Source: Phyto melanocephala (Eukaryota > Arthropoda > Insecta > Diptera > Rhinophoridae). From it: a stretch of 64,000 nucleotides of DNA. Each line of letters opens with the position of its first letter. Position 1 is the stretch's first letter. A model generated the notes under the pieces. That model was not told the DNA's origin, made no database searches, and was given only the letters and a program-made list of their open reading frames with translations. The position numbers and the translations under genes were made by a program. The DNA is taken from positions 82,652,055 to 82,716,054 of the forward strand of contig OW799233.1 of NCBI GenBank assembly GCA_941918925.1. The letters run 5' to 3'. Shown in pieces: positions 11,612 to 23,126 of this stretch.

Positions 11612-13249
11612 CCCTTAATATCCCACTGGTTACGCCAAGAACCAACCAACAAAATATATAACATTGTTCAATAATTTTTGGATTTACTTTGCTCTGTGAC
11701 TTTAAAATTGTTTTTTGATTCAAGAACAACCATTTGTGCTTTTTATCACTTCAAAAAAACTTTATTTGACAAGTGTGTATTTAGTAGTGTGTGTCTACCT
11801 CTAGCGAAAACGCTTGTGCAAAATTGTGTGTATTGTGAAGAAAGTTTTTGTTTTATATTCTCATAAACCTTAACGGACAAAAATATTTCCATAGTCGTTG
11901 TATTGTTGAAAACACACAGTAAGTATTTGAAGCATATGAATTGTGTCTAAGTGATATTTTTTTTGTAATTTTTGGTTGGTTCTTTGAAGAACCAACAGGC
12001 TCCGGGAGTTAAAAATTAGGCATGTATAGAATTGTATGGTGACGTTTTCTTTATGGTTCTTGTTGTTTATTATTTAGTTATGTCACGTAGAATTCGTCAT
12101 TTTCTGACGCATGAGAAACTTTCTGAATATGTTAACTCGATTGCATGGTTTCAAAGCGAAGATGGTGCGGATTTTTCAGGTGATGACACAGCACTAGATC
12201 CAGATTTCGACTTCGAAGCGGATCTTCGTTATGAAAGGCATTTAGAAGATGAAACAAGAGAAGTGCTAGATGCAGGCAATATTGAAAGCGGTGTAGCTAG
12301 TGATGTGAATGATTTAGATATCACTAATAATATTTCCATTACTGCACACAGTGATTCAGACGTTGAACCAAATCAAGGTAATGATTAGCAAAAATATGTT
12401 TCCTCAACAGAATTATACCTAGATGGAATTTCACGATGGCAGGAATATGCGACCATGTTTGAAGGTATTACTATCGAACAGGACTCTATTGTTTTCAAAA
12501 AGCCATTATGGCGAAAAAGCTATTTGCAAATGTTTGAAAATGTGGTCAAATTTCGAGGGGATGAAAGCTTGACACCAGAAATATTGGAGTTGAGTTCTCC
12601 ACTTCAGTTTTTCTCGTTTTTTTTCTGACGACATTATTTCAAATATTGTAGAGCAGAGCAATTTATACGCCATACAAAAAGATAAAAAAAAACCTTTGAC
12701 TACCACTCCCGAAGAAATCAAGCGGTTCATGGGGATTAATTATTATATGTCAATATTTAAATATCCAAGCGTTCGATCATATTAGGGAGAATATGGTTTC
12801 AGTCCTATTATGGAATCAATGTCGCGTAATCGTCACGGCAGGGCTTACGAATGCAAATATCCAAAATGTTTATCCCACACGAAAGTTCGATGCCAAAAAT
12901 GTGGGGTACACTAATGTTTTTCGTCAGAAAAAAAATTGTTTTTCTGAGTTTAATCAAAATTAAAAGCTTTACATAATATAAATGAGTTTTCCTTTGTTAT
13001 ATTTTTTATATCGTTGAATAAGGTTTTTTAATTTTTTGTTTAAAAAATATTTATGGTAGAAGCTAAATCTATTTAAATTTTTAACTCTGGGTACCTATTG
13101 GTACCGCCAGGAACCAACCAGGTATTTTTCGAATTTTTCAGGTAAATATCACTTATGAACAAAGCTGTTGAACAAATGTTGCTTAGAAAAGCAAGTTTTA
13201 TAACATTAATTTTTTTCAGCTAAAAAAAAAAAAATCAGGATATTAAGGG
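11612..13249 (+). mobile_element. piggyBac element, internal-deletion derivative
   Basis: The element is flanked by TTAA on both sides (11608-11611 and 13250-13253), the hallmark target duplication of piggyBac. The ends are perfect 12-bp inverted repeats, CCCTTAATATCC and GGATATTAAGGG. Subterminal repeats are present: CTGGTTACGCCAAGAACCAA near 11626 has a direct-repeat partner TTGGTACCGCCAGGAACCAA near 13098, and an inverted GGTTGGTTCTT sits near 11973. The 1.64-kb length is too short for an autonomous piggyBac (typically about 2.3-2.5 kb or more). The transposase remnant inside lacks the catalytic middle. Confidence 0.9.
12080..12963 (+). pseudogene. piggyBac transposase remnant
   Basis: ATG at 12080 opens 102 codons (MSRRIRHFLTHEKL..., an acidic N-terminal region typical of piggyBac) to a TAG at 12386. 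Further piggyBac coding follows in shifted frames: YLDGISRWQEYATMFEG near 12418, then IISNIVEQSNLYAIQKDKKK and EEIKRFMGINYYMSIFKYPS at about 12631-12771, ending SPIMESMSRNR near 12834. The sequence then jumps directly to AYECKYPKCLSHTKVRCQKC at about 12845-12904, the C-terminal cysteine-rich domain. The intervening catalytic region (the DDD core) is missing, so the junction near 12834 is an internal deletion. A stop interrupts the Cys domain at about 12911. It cannot make active transposase but keeps both termini and could once have been mobilised in trans. Confidence 0.85.
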
Positions 13250-13253
13250 TTAA

Positions 13254-14696
13254 TTGATTTTAATTTTAAATTCTGATTTCTTTTAAATTCTTTTTCTTAT
13301 GCGACAAATATTTTATAGCTCAAACATAAAAAAATGCTTTTCCTTTTACTTTGCAAAAGTATTTCAATATTTTTGAGGAATATGAAATAATGTATCGTGA
13401 AAAAGAAATAATAACTCCTCTTTATTTTCACCTTTTTTTTTAGCGGTGTGTGTCTGCAAAAACGACAAATGTATTTTGGAACTATCATTTGGAATACGGT
13501 TAAAGGTAATAAATAAGAAATTTTATTGTTTATGCACATTTCTTTCTATTCATATTATTTGATTTTACTTCTGCACTAAAGGTCAACAAAATAATAATGT
13601 TCAATAAAACATAATTTATTTAAATGGTCTATAAAGTTTATTGTAAATAAAATTTGATTGTTTTATATCTGTGTAATTAGGCAATATAACAGTTTATATG
13701 TTATGCTTATGTACACATAAATATACTATATAAAAATGTGTTATTTTAATAGCGATAAAAAAATTTAATTGCTCTATAATCTATACAGTATATTGAGGTG
13801 AATAACCTACATCATGCTTACATGTTTATTTTTAATATTGTTTAATGTACTTTTAACTCTTTATATATCAGATCAATATTTATACTGTTAGCCACTGTTA
13901 AGTTTAATTATCTAGCAAAATTTATATAGTCCAAACTGGGTATGACGAATTTATATTTCATCTAATGAAGAGTTTTTGCGTTTTTTAAACATATTTTTAA
14001 GATATAACAAATCAATAAAGGCCTTCTGTTAAAGAAGATAATTAGAATTTCTTATTACACTTAACAACGAATATAAATAATTGTTCAATTTACAAATCCT
14101 TTTTGTAGCCCCTATAGTCTATCTATCGTGTATATATGTATATATGAACACAATTACTGTTGTATTGGTCTTATTGTTAAATGCTAACTAATATTAAATA
14201 TCAAGCAAATAAAAAAACAAGAGTGAGAAATCTTTTAAAAAAATCATCAAAACAATTAAATTAAAAAATATTATATAAATATATATTATTTTGAGAACCA
14301 AAAAAAATAATTTTTTCGCTTCTGCAAAAAAATTTCATTTCTGATCCCTGTATAAAATCAATACAACACTTTAAAACATATGAAATGAAATTGTATTGTT
14401 ATTCAAAATGTTCTAATGGAAATCACCAACAACAAGCACACAATATCGTAAATACATACAAAAATTTTGCCAATATTACAATACAACTTGAGTTGTGAAT
14501 TGAAATAATATATTATGGCGAAGATTCTAGCTATTTTAGCTTTACTGATAAAATATAATTTATAATTACTTTTAATGGAAGCTGATAGAAGCCGAAGATC
14601 TGAAATGAATAAATCTGACAACTATTTTGTGTACATTAAACTAAAGATTCGGTTTGTCTTATGAAAATATAATAAATAATTAAGTGTTTCAGACTA
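13254..14696. other. AT-rich DNA, nothing recognised
   Basis: A+T-rich sequence with short microsatellite-like tracts (tatatgtatatatg near 14133). Open frames are short and low in complexity. No inverted termini or repeat families seen. Confidence 0.5.
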
Positions 14697-15355
14697 ATGC
14701 TAGGCACACAATTGGGACGAACGACGAATTTTTCGTCGCGAATATTCGTCATCAAAAATAAAACACATTTGTGTATATTAGAATGCATACAATTGTGGCG
14801 TCAGTCGAAGTTCGCTATACGCGGCGAACTCTGCATTAGATTTATTTCTATTTCTTACGCCAGTGAACGACGAACAAATTGATACAAGGTGACCATTTTT
14901 TATTAAATTAGGGTTTACTTCTCAACTTTTTAAGAAAATAAAGTTAGTTTTTACTTTAATAATCGTTTTATTTTAAAACATTTAAAATAAGTATAAAAAA
15001 GTTAAGTACAAAAATATGTTTTTATTTGTATCTTTGCAAATGTTTAAGTTTATTAAGTGATCTTTTTTTCATATGGTCACACTATTAGCTGTTATACACA
15101 AACAAAATTTTTATTATTGTTTAATGCACGTACCCACGACATTCTTTGCAAACGTTTGCTTATACGTAAACAAGTTTTTATAATTACAGAAATTATAATT
15201 AATATATAGTTGATGAGTTTCACAAAAAATTAAATTTTTCGATTATAAAAGATGTTACTTTTTCGTCGTTGTTGTGCTTCACACAACGAATTTTTACCGA
15301 AGAGTTTGTCGTATTAAGCGAAATTCGTCGAACGTCAAAATTGTGCGCCGAGCAT
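14697..15355. mobile_element. Inverted-repeat transposable element (MITE-like), 659 bp
   Basis: The ends are imperfect inverted repeats of about 35 bp. The left reads ATGCTAGGCACACAATTGGG then ACGAACGACGAATTT. The right, complemented, reads ATGCTCGGCGCACAATTTTG then ACGTTCGACGAATTT, matching at roughly 29 of 35 positions. The inside is AT-rich with no transposase frame; the 61-codon open frame at 14697-14882 is simply the left terminus read through. The target duplication is not clear, so the superfamily is unassigned. Confidence 0.65.
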
Positions 15356-15549
15356 AAAGCTTTTATTTATATAAATATTTGAGGCGATCATATCACAGCC
15401 TATCATCTGGATTTTTAATAGTTGTACATAAGTTGTTTGTAAGCAGTTATTGTTTTAATTTTTGATACATAAAATATTTATTATTTGTGAAATACTGTGC
15501 TAATTATTAGTTAATTATATTAGAAAAAATATTTTTTCAAACACACAAC

Positions 15550-15645
15550 TCATATGTCAGTCGGATAAGCTAAATAATCTAACGATGTTTGTTCAATGTG
15601 GTGAGAAGCTTCAATAATATATTGGTTCGGTTTACCCAGCTTTGA
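15550..15645 (-). CDS. Candidate terminal exon of an unidentified gene
   Basis: A strong acceptor on the minus strand (ttttatttattattacag) is followed by 31 codons plus TGA. It starts SKLGKPNQYIIEASHHIEQT and ends LDYLAYPTDI, with ordinary amino-acid variety unlike the Phe/Lys-rich noise nearby. The same frame is also open upstream to 15762 through the pyrimidine tract, so the exon could be longer. A GTGTTA donor 76 bases before the acceptor would give a fly-sized intron but is a weak match. No homologue recognised. Confidence 0.3.
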   Translation of the reverse strand, partial: SKLGKPNQYIIEASHHIEQTSLDYLAYPTDI

Positions 15646-16097
15646 CTGTAATAATAAATAAAAAAAAATAATAATTTTTTTTCTTATTTCTCCGAATAGT
15701 TGTCTTTCCTTAATGTTAACACTGATCAAATCAAATATCGTTTTATCTTTATATATTTTCACAATTTAAAGAAAACAAAAACAAAATCAATAAAATTTAA
15801 TAATTAATTTACACAGTAGTTAAATTTGTATGTTAATGTATTTTATAAAAAATTTACGACATTCCAAAAGCAGCATTATTGAACAACAAAGTAATATGTT
15901 AGCAAAAATAATAAAATAAAGTATTAATATAAAATAAAATTTAAGAGTACAGTGACGCACAAAATTTAACCGGCACTAGCAATACTGAATATCCTATATG
16001 CATATCTGCAATATAGAAAATAATATTCTTTAATAAAAATATTTATCACCTGTACGTGCTTTCAAAATATAATCGAAGACTGATTTTTTATTTACAG

Positions 16098-16159
16098 ACA
16101 TATTCGATCCTGATGTTTCAGAGTTAAAAGAGATTTTAAATATTATTGGAAGCTTTTAG
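16098..16159 (+). CDS. Candidate terminal exon of an unidentified gene
   Basis: The acceptor ttttttatttacag precedes 62 bases: two completing a codon, then IFDPDVSELKEILNIIGSF and TAG. Composition and acceptor are plausible, but the frame is only 20 codons and could be chance. No AATAAA was noticed shortly downstream. Confidence 0.2.
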
Positions 16160-16253
16160 TGTAAAAGTGTTTTATTCATTAGCAAAAAAATTCAGGACTT
16201 GTGTTTTGCGCCTCACCTACTAAAATGATTCCTATTTCAAATATTTATTACAG

Positions 16254-16577
16254 TTCATAAAAATTTAACATCTCGTCGACTGTTCCACAAGTCATTTACG
16301 GCAATGATAGATTGGTAAGTGGAAGCAAGGTCAGGTGGATTTTGGGTCGATTTCGAAAATTAAAGGTGGATGCCACAGCGACAAGGATGGGAAGGCATAA
16401 GAAGATACCAATACCTGTCTCTCAGGATGAATGCGTGCTAGTGATCTTGTAGGAAAATCAGCTTATGTTTGAGTATTATTTTGTGTTGGCGAGAAGGGTT
16501 GGAACCTGCCTGAGCCATCGCCACGAACAAGCTAGCTGGACACCTCACTGGGCCAAAACGGTTCGTAACATACTACA
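16254..16577 (+). other. Less AT-rich unassigned segment, possible exon or element piece
   Basis: This stretch is clearly richer in G+C than its surroundings. Bases 16254-16315 lie between an acceptor-like ttattacag and a consensus donor GTAAGT, and are open in one frame (NLTSRRLFHKSFTAMID). Another frame is open at 16267-16452, across the donor, with residues such as VRWILGRFRKLKVDATATRM. Because it runs straight into a reverse transcriptase remnant, it may instead be part of that mobile element. No family recognised. Confidence 0.3.
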
Positions 16578-17290
16578 CTCCTTGTGAATGATCTTCAATC
16601 TAGTATAAACCATCGCTCTAATATTTTCATGCATGCTGATGACATAGACATTTTTTACATCTCATAATGATGTTGAAAACAGAGACTTCTTCCGCTTGGT
16701 GTTATCTAAACCTAATGGAACTAAATGTTAAGAATTGTTAATATATAATGTTTCAGACTTTGTATTTTATATGGCTGTTATTTAAGGAATGTCTGATGTA
16801 ATTATTGAATTCGTTGAATCATCTAATAATCTTGGAATTTTTTTAAATAGGAAATTGAATTTTTGCACACATAATACTTAAACGGTCAATAAAGAAATTG
16901 GTGTACTGGGTGGGGCTCATTAAATGTTTGTCTAAGGATTTCCTAGACCCATGTAAAACTATGCAGCTGTTTACAACATTAGTAAAGCCTATATTAGAAT
17001 ATGGTTGCATCATATGGAATCCACAATACCAAGTATATATAAACGCTATTGATTGAGTTCAAACAAAGTTTTTGCTTTTCCGTCTTCGAGTTCTGAGTTG
17101 GACATAAAATGAATGGCTTCCCTCTTACGAAAGACGCTTGACTCTTATAAAAATTTCAACTCTTTAAGGCCGTTGATTAATATTAAATGCAATATTTGTT
17201 TTAAAATTATTAAATAGAAGTACCACTTTAGAATTCCTTCCTAAAATCGTATTTTCTTAAAAACTTGAACAGCACACTGTAAAAATTGTT
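16578..17290 (+). pseudogene. Decayed non-LTR reverse transcriptase (jockey/CR1-like)
   Basis: With several frameshifts the plus strand reads as the C-terminal half of a reverse transcriptase. LLVNDLQSSI leads to a mutated active-site block MHADDIDIF (normally YADD) at about 16629-16655. Then come NLMELNVKNC, NNLGIFLNRKLNFCTH, CLSKDFLDPCKTMQLFTTLV, KPILEYGCIIWNPQYQVYIN, ERRLTLIKISTL and LNAIFVLKLLNRSTTLEFLP. This order and wording match jockey/CR1-type non-LTR elements without an RNase H domain (family knowledge). There is no intact frame longer than about 50 codons, so it is an old fragment. Confidence 0.7.
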
Positions 17291-17690
17291 CTTATGATTT
17301 ATCATTACATGTAATATACGCCTCTAAGGAATTTCTCTAAAAACAATAAATAAAAGAAAGATAAAGTTACCTATTTTACGTTTTAAATCTATTACCAATA
17401 TTTCATATTGGATAACAATAAAGTTGAAATGAAATTCATACGATCAAATAATTTTCATTGCGCAATAACCCAGTAAAATTTAAAATTGCAAGAAATCTTA
17501 AAATTGGAATTTTTTAAGATGCACTGTATTTAAGGTTTCCGTTTATTTGTGTCACAATACAATTAAAAATTATACCATATAGTTTAATTTATTTAACCGA
17601 GCTGCGTAATGAAGATCATTTAAGCCTGCAACCCTCAGACTGACAGACTAGCATACTACTGACTTTATGGAATAAAGATTTTACCACAAC

Positions 17691-18230
17691 AAAAAAGTGC
17701 AAGCGAGAAGAAACTTGAAAGATTAAGAAACATATCGATGGCCAGATGTGTAAAGACCATAACTCGTAATTTTTAGGATATTAAGTTTTTCAGTGATTCT
17801 AATACAATTCACTCTAATACACCTCGACAAAAAACTTTAATGCAATAGTAACAACAAAAGCAGTTTTACAAGCATTCCTACACAGGAAGTTACATTATTA
17901 TAATACATTTTTACCATCACCTGAAAAGTTACAACTATTTGAGTGAGGGCCTTTATATTTGTGATCAAGGATATACTATTTGCTCAGTGCTGCCCTAATT
18001 TATTAATATTTCAACACAAACCTAAATTTTTGTCACTTATTGGGAACATTTTTGACGAACTGCTTTCGATTTTTAATGCAGATGGAACAATCTCTCTGAA
18101 TGTTTCAATAAATATTAAATAACTCTATGGCCCATGATATTTTGGAGCAAGAGGGGAGATTATTAATCGTTTATGTTTCATTAAATTAACAAAATACACA
18201 GGAAATTTGCTATGTAAATATTGGCAGCGT
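17691..18230 (+). pseudogene. Decayed unidentified coding sequence
   Basis: Protein-like stretches occur in alternating plus-strand frames. KLERLRNISMARCVKTITRN is at about 17718, GLYICDQGYTICSVLP at about 17947, KFLSLIGNIFDELLSIFNAD at about 18025, and RGEIINRLCFIKLTKYTGNL at about 18152. They are broken by about four stops or frameshifts. Variety of residues and spacing suggest one eroded protein, most likely from a transposable element, but I do not recognise the family. It abuts a mariner-like transposase tail on the opposite strand, which is probably a separate insertion. Confidence 0.4.
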
Positions 18231-18261
18231 CTATTTCGTAGGTGGCCTACATATGGGCCTA

Positions 18262-18505
18262 CTTTAGACCTATTTTTTTTAGCATTTCTGCAGATGTCTC
18301 AACAATCGCATCTGTAAGGTTGTTTTTCATTGCTTGAATTGTGGCTGGTTTGTCCCTGTATACAATAGCCTAATGCATCTACACCAAAAAGTATAGTTAA
18401 GTAAAATCGCATGATCTTGGCGCCCAATGAACTGCTGCAAGACGTAAAATAAATTGCTCAGCAAACGCTGCTACCAGTGGTTCATTTGACATAATCTTAT
18501 TTAAC
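18262..18505 (-). pseudogene. Tc1/mariner-like transposase, C-terminal fragment
   Basis: On the minus strand AAVHWAPRSCDFT, a damaged copy of the block that normally contains DYFLWG (here with two stops), and VYRDKPATIQAMKNNLTDAI then VETSAEMLKK follow in the order found at the C terminus of insect mariner-like transposases. The upstream catalytic region is missing here. It appears to be the same transposase family as the pieces at 7.8-8.4, 29.9-30.5 and 45.3-45.6 kb. Confidence 0.65.
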
Positions 18506-18640
18506 CCAATGGATTAAAAATGGATCGTGATTCAACTATCCTAATTCAATGATCTCCAAGCATTGGCATTGTCATATTTCACGATTAGAAAAAATCACCC
18601 TTTATAACTTTTTATTCCTAATATTTGTTTTCCGAATTAA

Positions 18641-18876
18641 ATTCTACAAATTTTTTATTTTTTTTAATACACACATACATAAACTCAATTTATAATTTAA
18701 CAGTGGGATGTTTTTTTAAGCGGATCAAGTCATTATAAAGATAATGAAACATATATGTCTGTACGTACGTGTTTCATATTAATGAGATAAAAGTTGATAC
18801 AATTATTGTTGCATTAATACACGTTGTGAAGGGTATATAAAATTCGGAATAGCCGAATATAGAACTCCTAATTGTT
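18641..18876 (+). repeat. Family A repeat, 3' end
   Basis: A T-rich tract is followed by ACATACATAAACTCAATTTA, the cacgttgtgaagggtatata phrase, the hairpin ATTCGGAATAGCCGAAT, and the terminus ..actcctaattgtt. The 5' portion is missing. Confidence 0.65.
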
Positions 18877-21800
18877 CCTAATATTTCTTTTCTGAATTAA
18901 TAAAAAAAGATTTTTAATGAATTAATTTTCCTCTTTGATATCGAACACTTTGCACTAAATTCTATATAAGTTAAAATATTGTGATTTTTCTAATGAGCTT
19001 GAAGGCTCAACTGAGAAATAGGAATTGATCAAATTCTCTTGCTTACGGCCAAAGGTGGATTTATTTATGTTTCATTAATTCTGTGACCGAAATAGAATAG
19101 GACTTTATTAAACTTCAAATAAACAGTACCCAACTGAATAATTAAAATCTGAACGTAAAACTGTTTTTAATAAAGAAGGTTTAATTATTTCAATTCAGAT
19201 TTTCACAGATTAATTTATACAGAGGTTACCGTTTAGCAATACCTAAAACGAAAAAGTCTAAAACTTCATACTATCCTTTAAGGTTAGCATCAAGCAATTG
19301 GAATTTAATTAATTTTGTCAAAATATAATTAAATGTTTATGGTATATATGTATGTAAGTGCTATTCATGTAGTTAAGATTTTTATAAAGTTTGTTTGCCA
19401 CTGTATAATATTTTTGGTTGCAACACTCAAAGAAAAATTTGATTTAGAGAACCAGTTGACTTTGACTTTTGTCAAATCATTGAAATTTTTAGAAAAAAAT
19501 AATAATAATCAATAAAAATTAATAAACTTTATAATTTTTTCATTTTGAAAGCATGTCGGACAATTAGCTTTCACGTTTGTTTTAATTAAGCAAACAAGTT
19601 AAATTTTTTTTGGAATTTTGACAAACAATAAAATGTGTTTTCTCTTTCATTGCTTTCTTTTTCAAACAACCAAATGTTCACATGGCTCACAAAACAAGAA
19701 TTAGTTTGCTGCTAAACAATTTTTTACTACGTATAACAATTCTGAAAACATTGTTTTATCAACTTTTTCATTGATTGAAAATATAACAGAATAAATAAAA
19801 CATTTTACCTTTTTTTAAATGTAAATAAGATCATAGAAATGAAACTGGCTAGACCGGATAGAAATAATTTCTTTAAGTGTATAATGCCAAAACCAACAAT
19901 ACACTTTATTTCCGTTTCTTGTCGTGTTTATTATTAAATTTAAAAAAAGGGATTTCTCACCCAAAAGAAACAAGCACCACAACATCAACCATCTCATTAA
20001 GGATGTGCTTGTTATGAGGACATTAGAAAATGGTAAATGACGAAGGATGAAATTCAAATACGCAAACACGTACGAAAAAAACACAAGTCAGTCTTCCCTT
20101 TAGAACTAGATAAATATGTACATACAAATGTATATACATAGATATGTACATAGGCTTGTATGCATACATATATGTATGTATGTACATTCATAAGTATGTG
20201 ACTTTTAAATGTGTGTTGGGTTCTTTTTCATAAGTGAATATGCTAGAAAGTAAGTATGGTTACATAAAGTAGAATAAATTATATTGGAATTTTAACACAA
20301 CCACAAGTTAATTTTGGCACAGTTGTAATTGCAAGGATTCGTAAGAGAAACAACAAATAGTAATAAAGTCAGAGTGAGGGGGGGTCTATTTCTAATATTG
20401 AAAATGATATTAAGCCTCAGGTATTTTATACATTAAACACATATTTGCTTAACTTTATTTAACTTCAAACCTACCAAAACGAAACCATTAGAAAGAACAA
20501 AAAATAAACTAAAAATAAATAAATAAAATTCTAAGTTTTAAATTAAATTTATGGTTTGCTCAGTAGAGCATACAGAAATGGAGGTAAAGTCTGCCATGAT
20601 GGTTTCATCATGAAAAACAAAATTAGTTTTTAAGTGCTGCTATTGCTGTGCCATAGTTTTCATTAATTTTGTTTTTTTAACATTTTCTCTCCTTCTCTCT
20701 TATTTTTTTTATGTATTTTAAACAAAGTCACGTTTTAAACGTGATAACGGAAAATAAAAACAAATAAACATACAAACAAACAAAAAATAAAAATAAATAA
20801 GAAATGAAGCACATTCCGGGTTTGCTAAAAATTTGAGAAACCGACCCAACTTAACTACGAGTAGTTGCAATCCCAACTATATTAGTTCAACAGGAATTTT
20901 TTTTTTTTTAAAACATTACTTTTTTAGAACTTGACTTCACTTCGATAAAGTAAATGGACCGATACACTGAGAAAACATTTCTGGCAGTGTTAGCATAAAT
21001 TGTTCAGTTAATACAGCATGATTTAGCAGCTCCATCGGCAAAATGTATAGTCTTATCTTGAAATGTTGTCTATTAATATTAGAACTTTATACGGATCCAT
21101 ACGATTGTCAACAAATTATGTTGTCTCTAGGAAACTTTTGCCTCTGTGCACACATTGTATTTTTCAATCTACGTAAATATTGATCCGTAAATAGAAAAGT
21201 TTATCAAGTTATACATTTCTATATACATACATATGTATGTATGTATATATGTATGTACGTAGTTATACACATTTTTGTTAGCTGTTGTTGCTGACAAAAA
21301 TATTCGTTCGTTATTGGGTACGTGTCATCATTTAGGGTATGTTTATATGTTTGTATGAGTGTGAATATAAAAACATGCATAACAACATTCATCGCACATG
21401 GAATAATATTACCACACAACTTGTTCTTTTATAAATAACACTATCATTAGTAGATGAACAGTGGTTTCTTTAGCTTGCTCTAGCGGTAATTAGCCGTCAG
21501 TGTTCGATGAATTATAACAGATATCATTTTTAGTGATTCAACCAGACTTAAAACACAAACTTTATAACAAGTGCTAAAGCCATCTTACATCTTAACCTAT
21601 GAAATTTAGAAGGATGTACTTTTCCTTGATACTATTTATTGTTAGAAAATAGCAGGAAATTCTCATTTGTGGTGTGTGTTTTTTTTTAAGTTTTAAAGTT
21701 TACTAGAAATGGTAGGAACTTTTTTCAATAAAGCCCGCTAAATGTAAATGTAACGCTAAAAAAAAGCTAATTGTTTTACTAAGTTAAAATTTTCGTGATA

Positions 21801-22359
21801 AAACCGTTAATTTTCCTCATATAGTTTCAAATTTGTTTAAAATTTTACCGAATCCTCATTAAGATATTTAAACAATTTATACTTTCACACTAGAATATGG
21901 AATTATGTCTGCAACGATACAATGAAGTTGGTACTCTACACTTTTTGGTTTCTTTACCTATTTTTGAAATTTTTTCTCAGGCTTGACATCATTATTCTCA
22001 GTTTTCAAAAGTGGACTTAAAACAGATGTTATTAAATTTGCTAGATGTGAACGACGTCATTTCAGAAAAAATTAAAAAGTTTGCTTGTAACCATATCTGT
22101 TATAAATAAATAAAAAACCCCTTTCAAAACGTAACACTTAAATTTTCAACAATGTATTTTGAAATGAGTGTTGACAACGATAAAAATGTATTCCCTTATT
22201 ATAAAAACTCAATCTAGACCTATTAAACGTGATTTATTCTTATCCCTTTCCAACTACGTTGAATGTTTACCGATTCTGCCTGGAATGTTCATGATCTGGT
22301 CACTCCTTTTTGTGACTACCACGCAAGTTTGATTTCTTCGTTTTCATTTCAGTGACCAA
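18877..22359. other. AT-rich DNA with microsatellites
   Basis: No gene recognised. Tracts of TATG/TACA repeats lie near 19344, 20115-20193 and 21222-21260. A short open frame at 21062-21172 (plus) has mixed composition but no supporting signal. Confidence 0.5.
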
Positions 22360-22431
22360 CTAAGCTAGATAGATGAATGGCTTATAAGAGAACATAAGAC
22401 CAGATACCAAAAAATAACGGATATCTTACCG

Positions 22432-23028
22432 ATGGGAAATTTTACGGAATTAACATGTCATAAAATCCCGATGAGATATGAGAGTACTAACTGCATCACC
22501 ATAATACCGGAAGAGGGTGAATGGGATGAGATAACCAGGATGGGAAACACCCATGGAATCGAACTTTATACAGACAGTTCAAAGATTGGTGACCAAACTG
22601 GAATGGGCTTATACGACATAAGCCGAAATACAAGCAAATACTTCCGTCTACCAGATCACAACACTATTTTTCAGGCTGAGATCATGGCGATTACGGAAGG
22701 AATTAAATGGATAAAGGAAACGAATAGCGAAACCCCAATTCGTATCTTTACGGATAGCCAATCAGTGATTAAGACATTGAGAAAGGAGAAAGTTAAATCA
22801 CGGAACGTTTTGCAATGCAAGAGCGAGATAAACTCATATGCAAACTGTGAACATCTGGAGATAATATGGATACCAAACCATCACGGGCTGATCGGAAATG
22901 AGAAAGCCTACAAATTATCGAAAATGGGAGCTCTTCTGAGTACTATAACTTTGGAGAACGCTAAACACCTTAAACGATTTAAGGCTGAACTAAAACGTTG
23001 GGCGATGGAGGAACATGTCAGAAAATAG
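22432..23028 (+). pseudogene. RNase H domain of a non-LTR retrotransposon
   Basis: The 198-codon frame contains the RNase H signature in order: ELYTDSSK (first catalytic Asp), FQAEIMAI (Glu), IFTDSQS (second Asp), and IWIPNHHGLIGNEKAYKL. In the last block the Asp normally following GNEKA is Tyr, so a catalytic residue is lost. In the parent element this domain removes RNA from the RNA-DNA hybrid during reverse transcription. The ATG is not a true start: the same frame continues upstream into KITDILP, so this is the broken C-terminal part of a longer ORF2. The frame ends at a TAG at 23026, and the linker continues in the next frame. Confidence 0.8.
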
Positions 23029-23126
23029 CAAAGCACTGATATCGGTAAGGCGACAAGAACACTATGGGGTGACCCAAATCTTGGGAAATCAAAAGAGATT
23101 CTGAGACTAACACGTCTTTCTGACTA

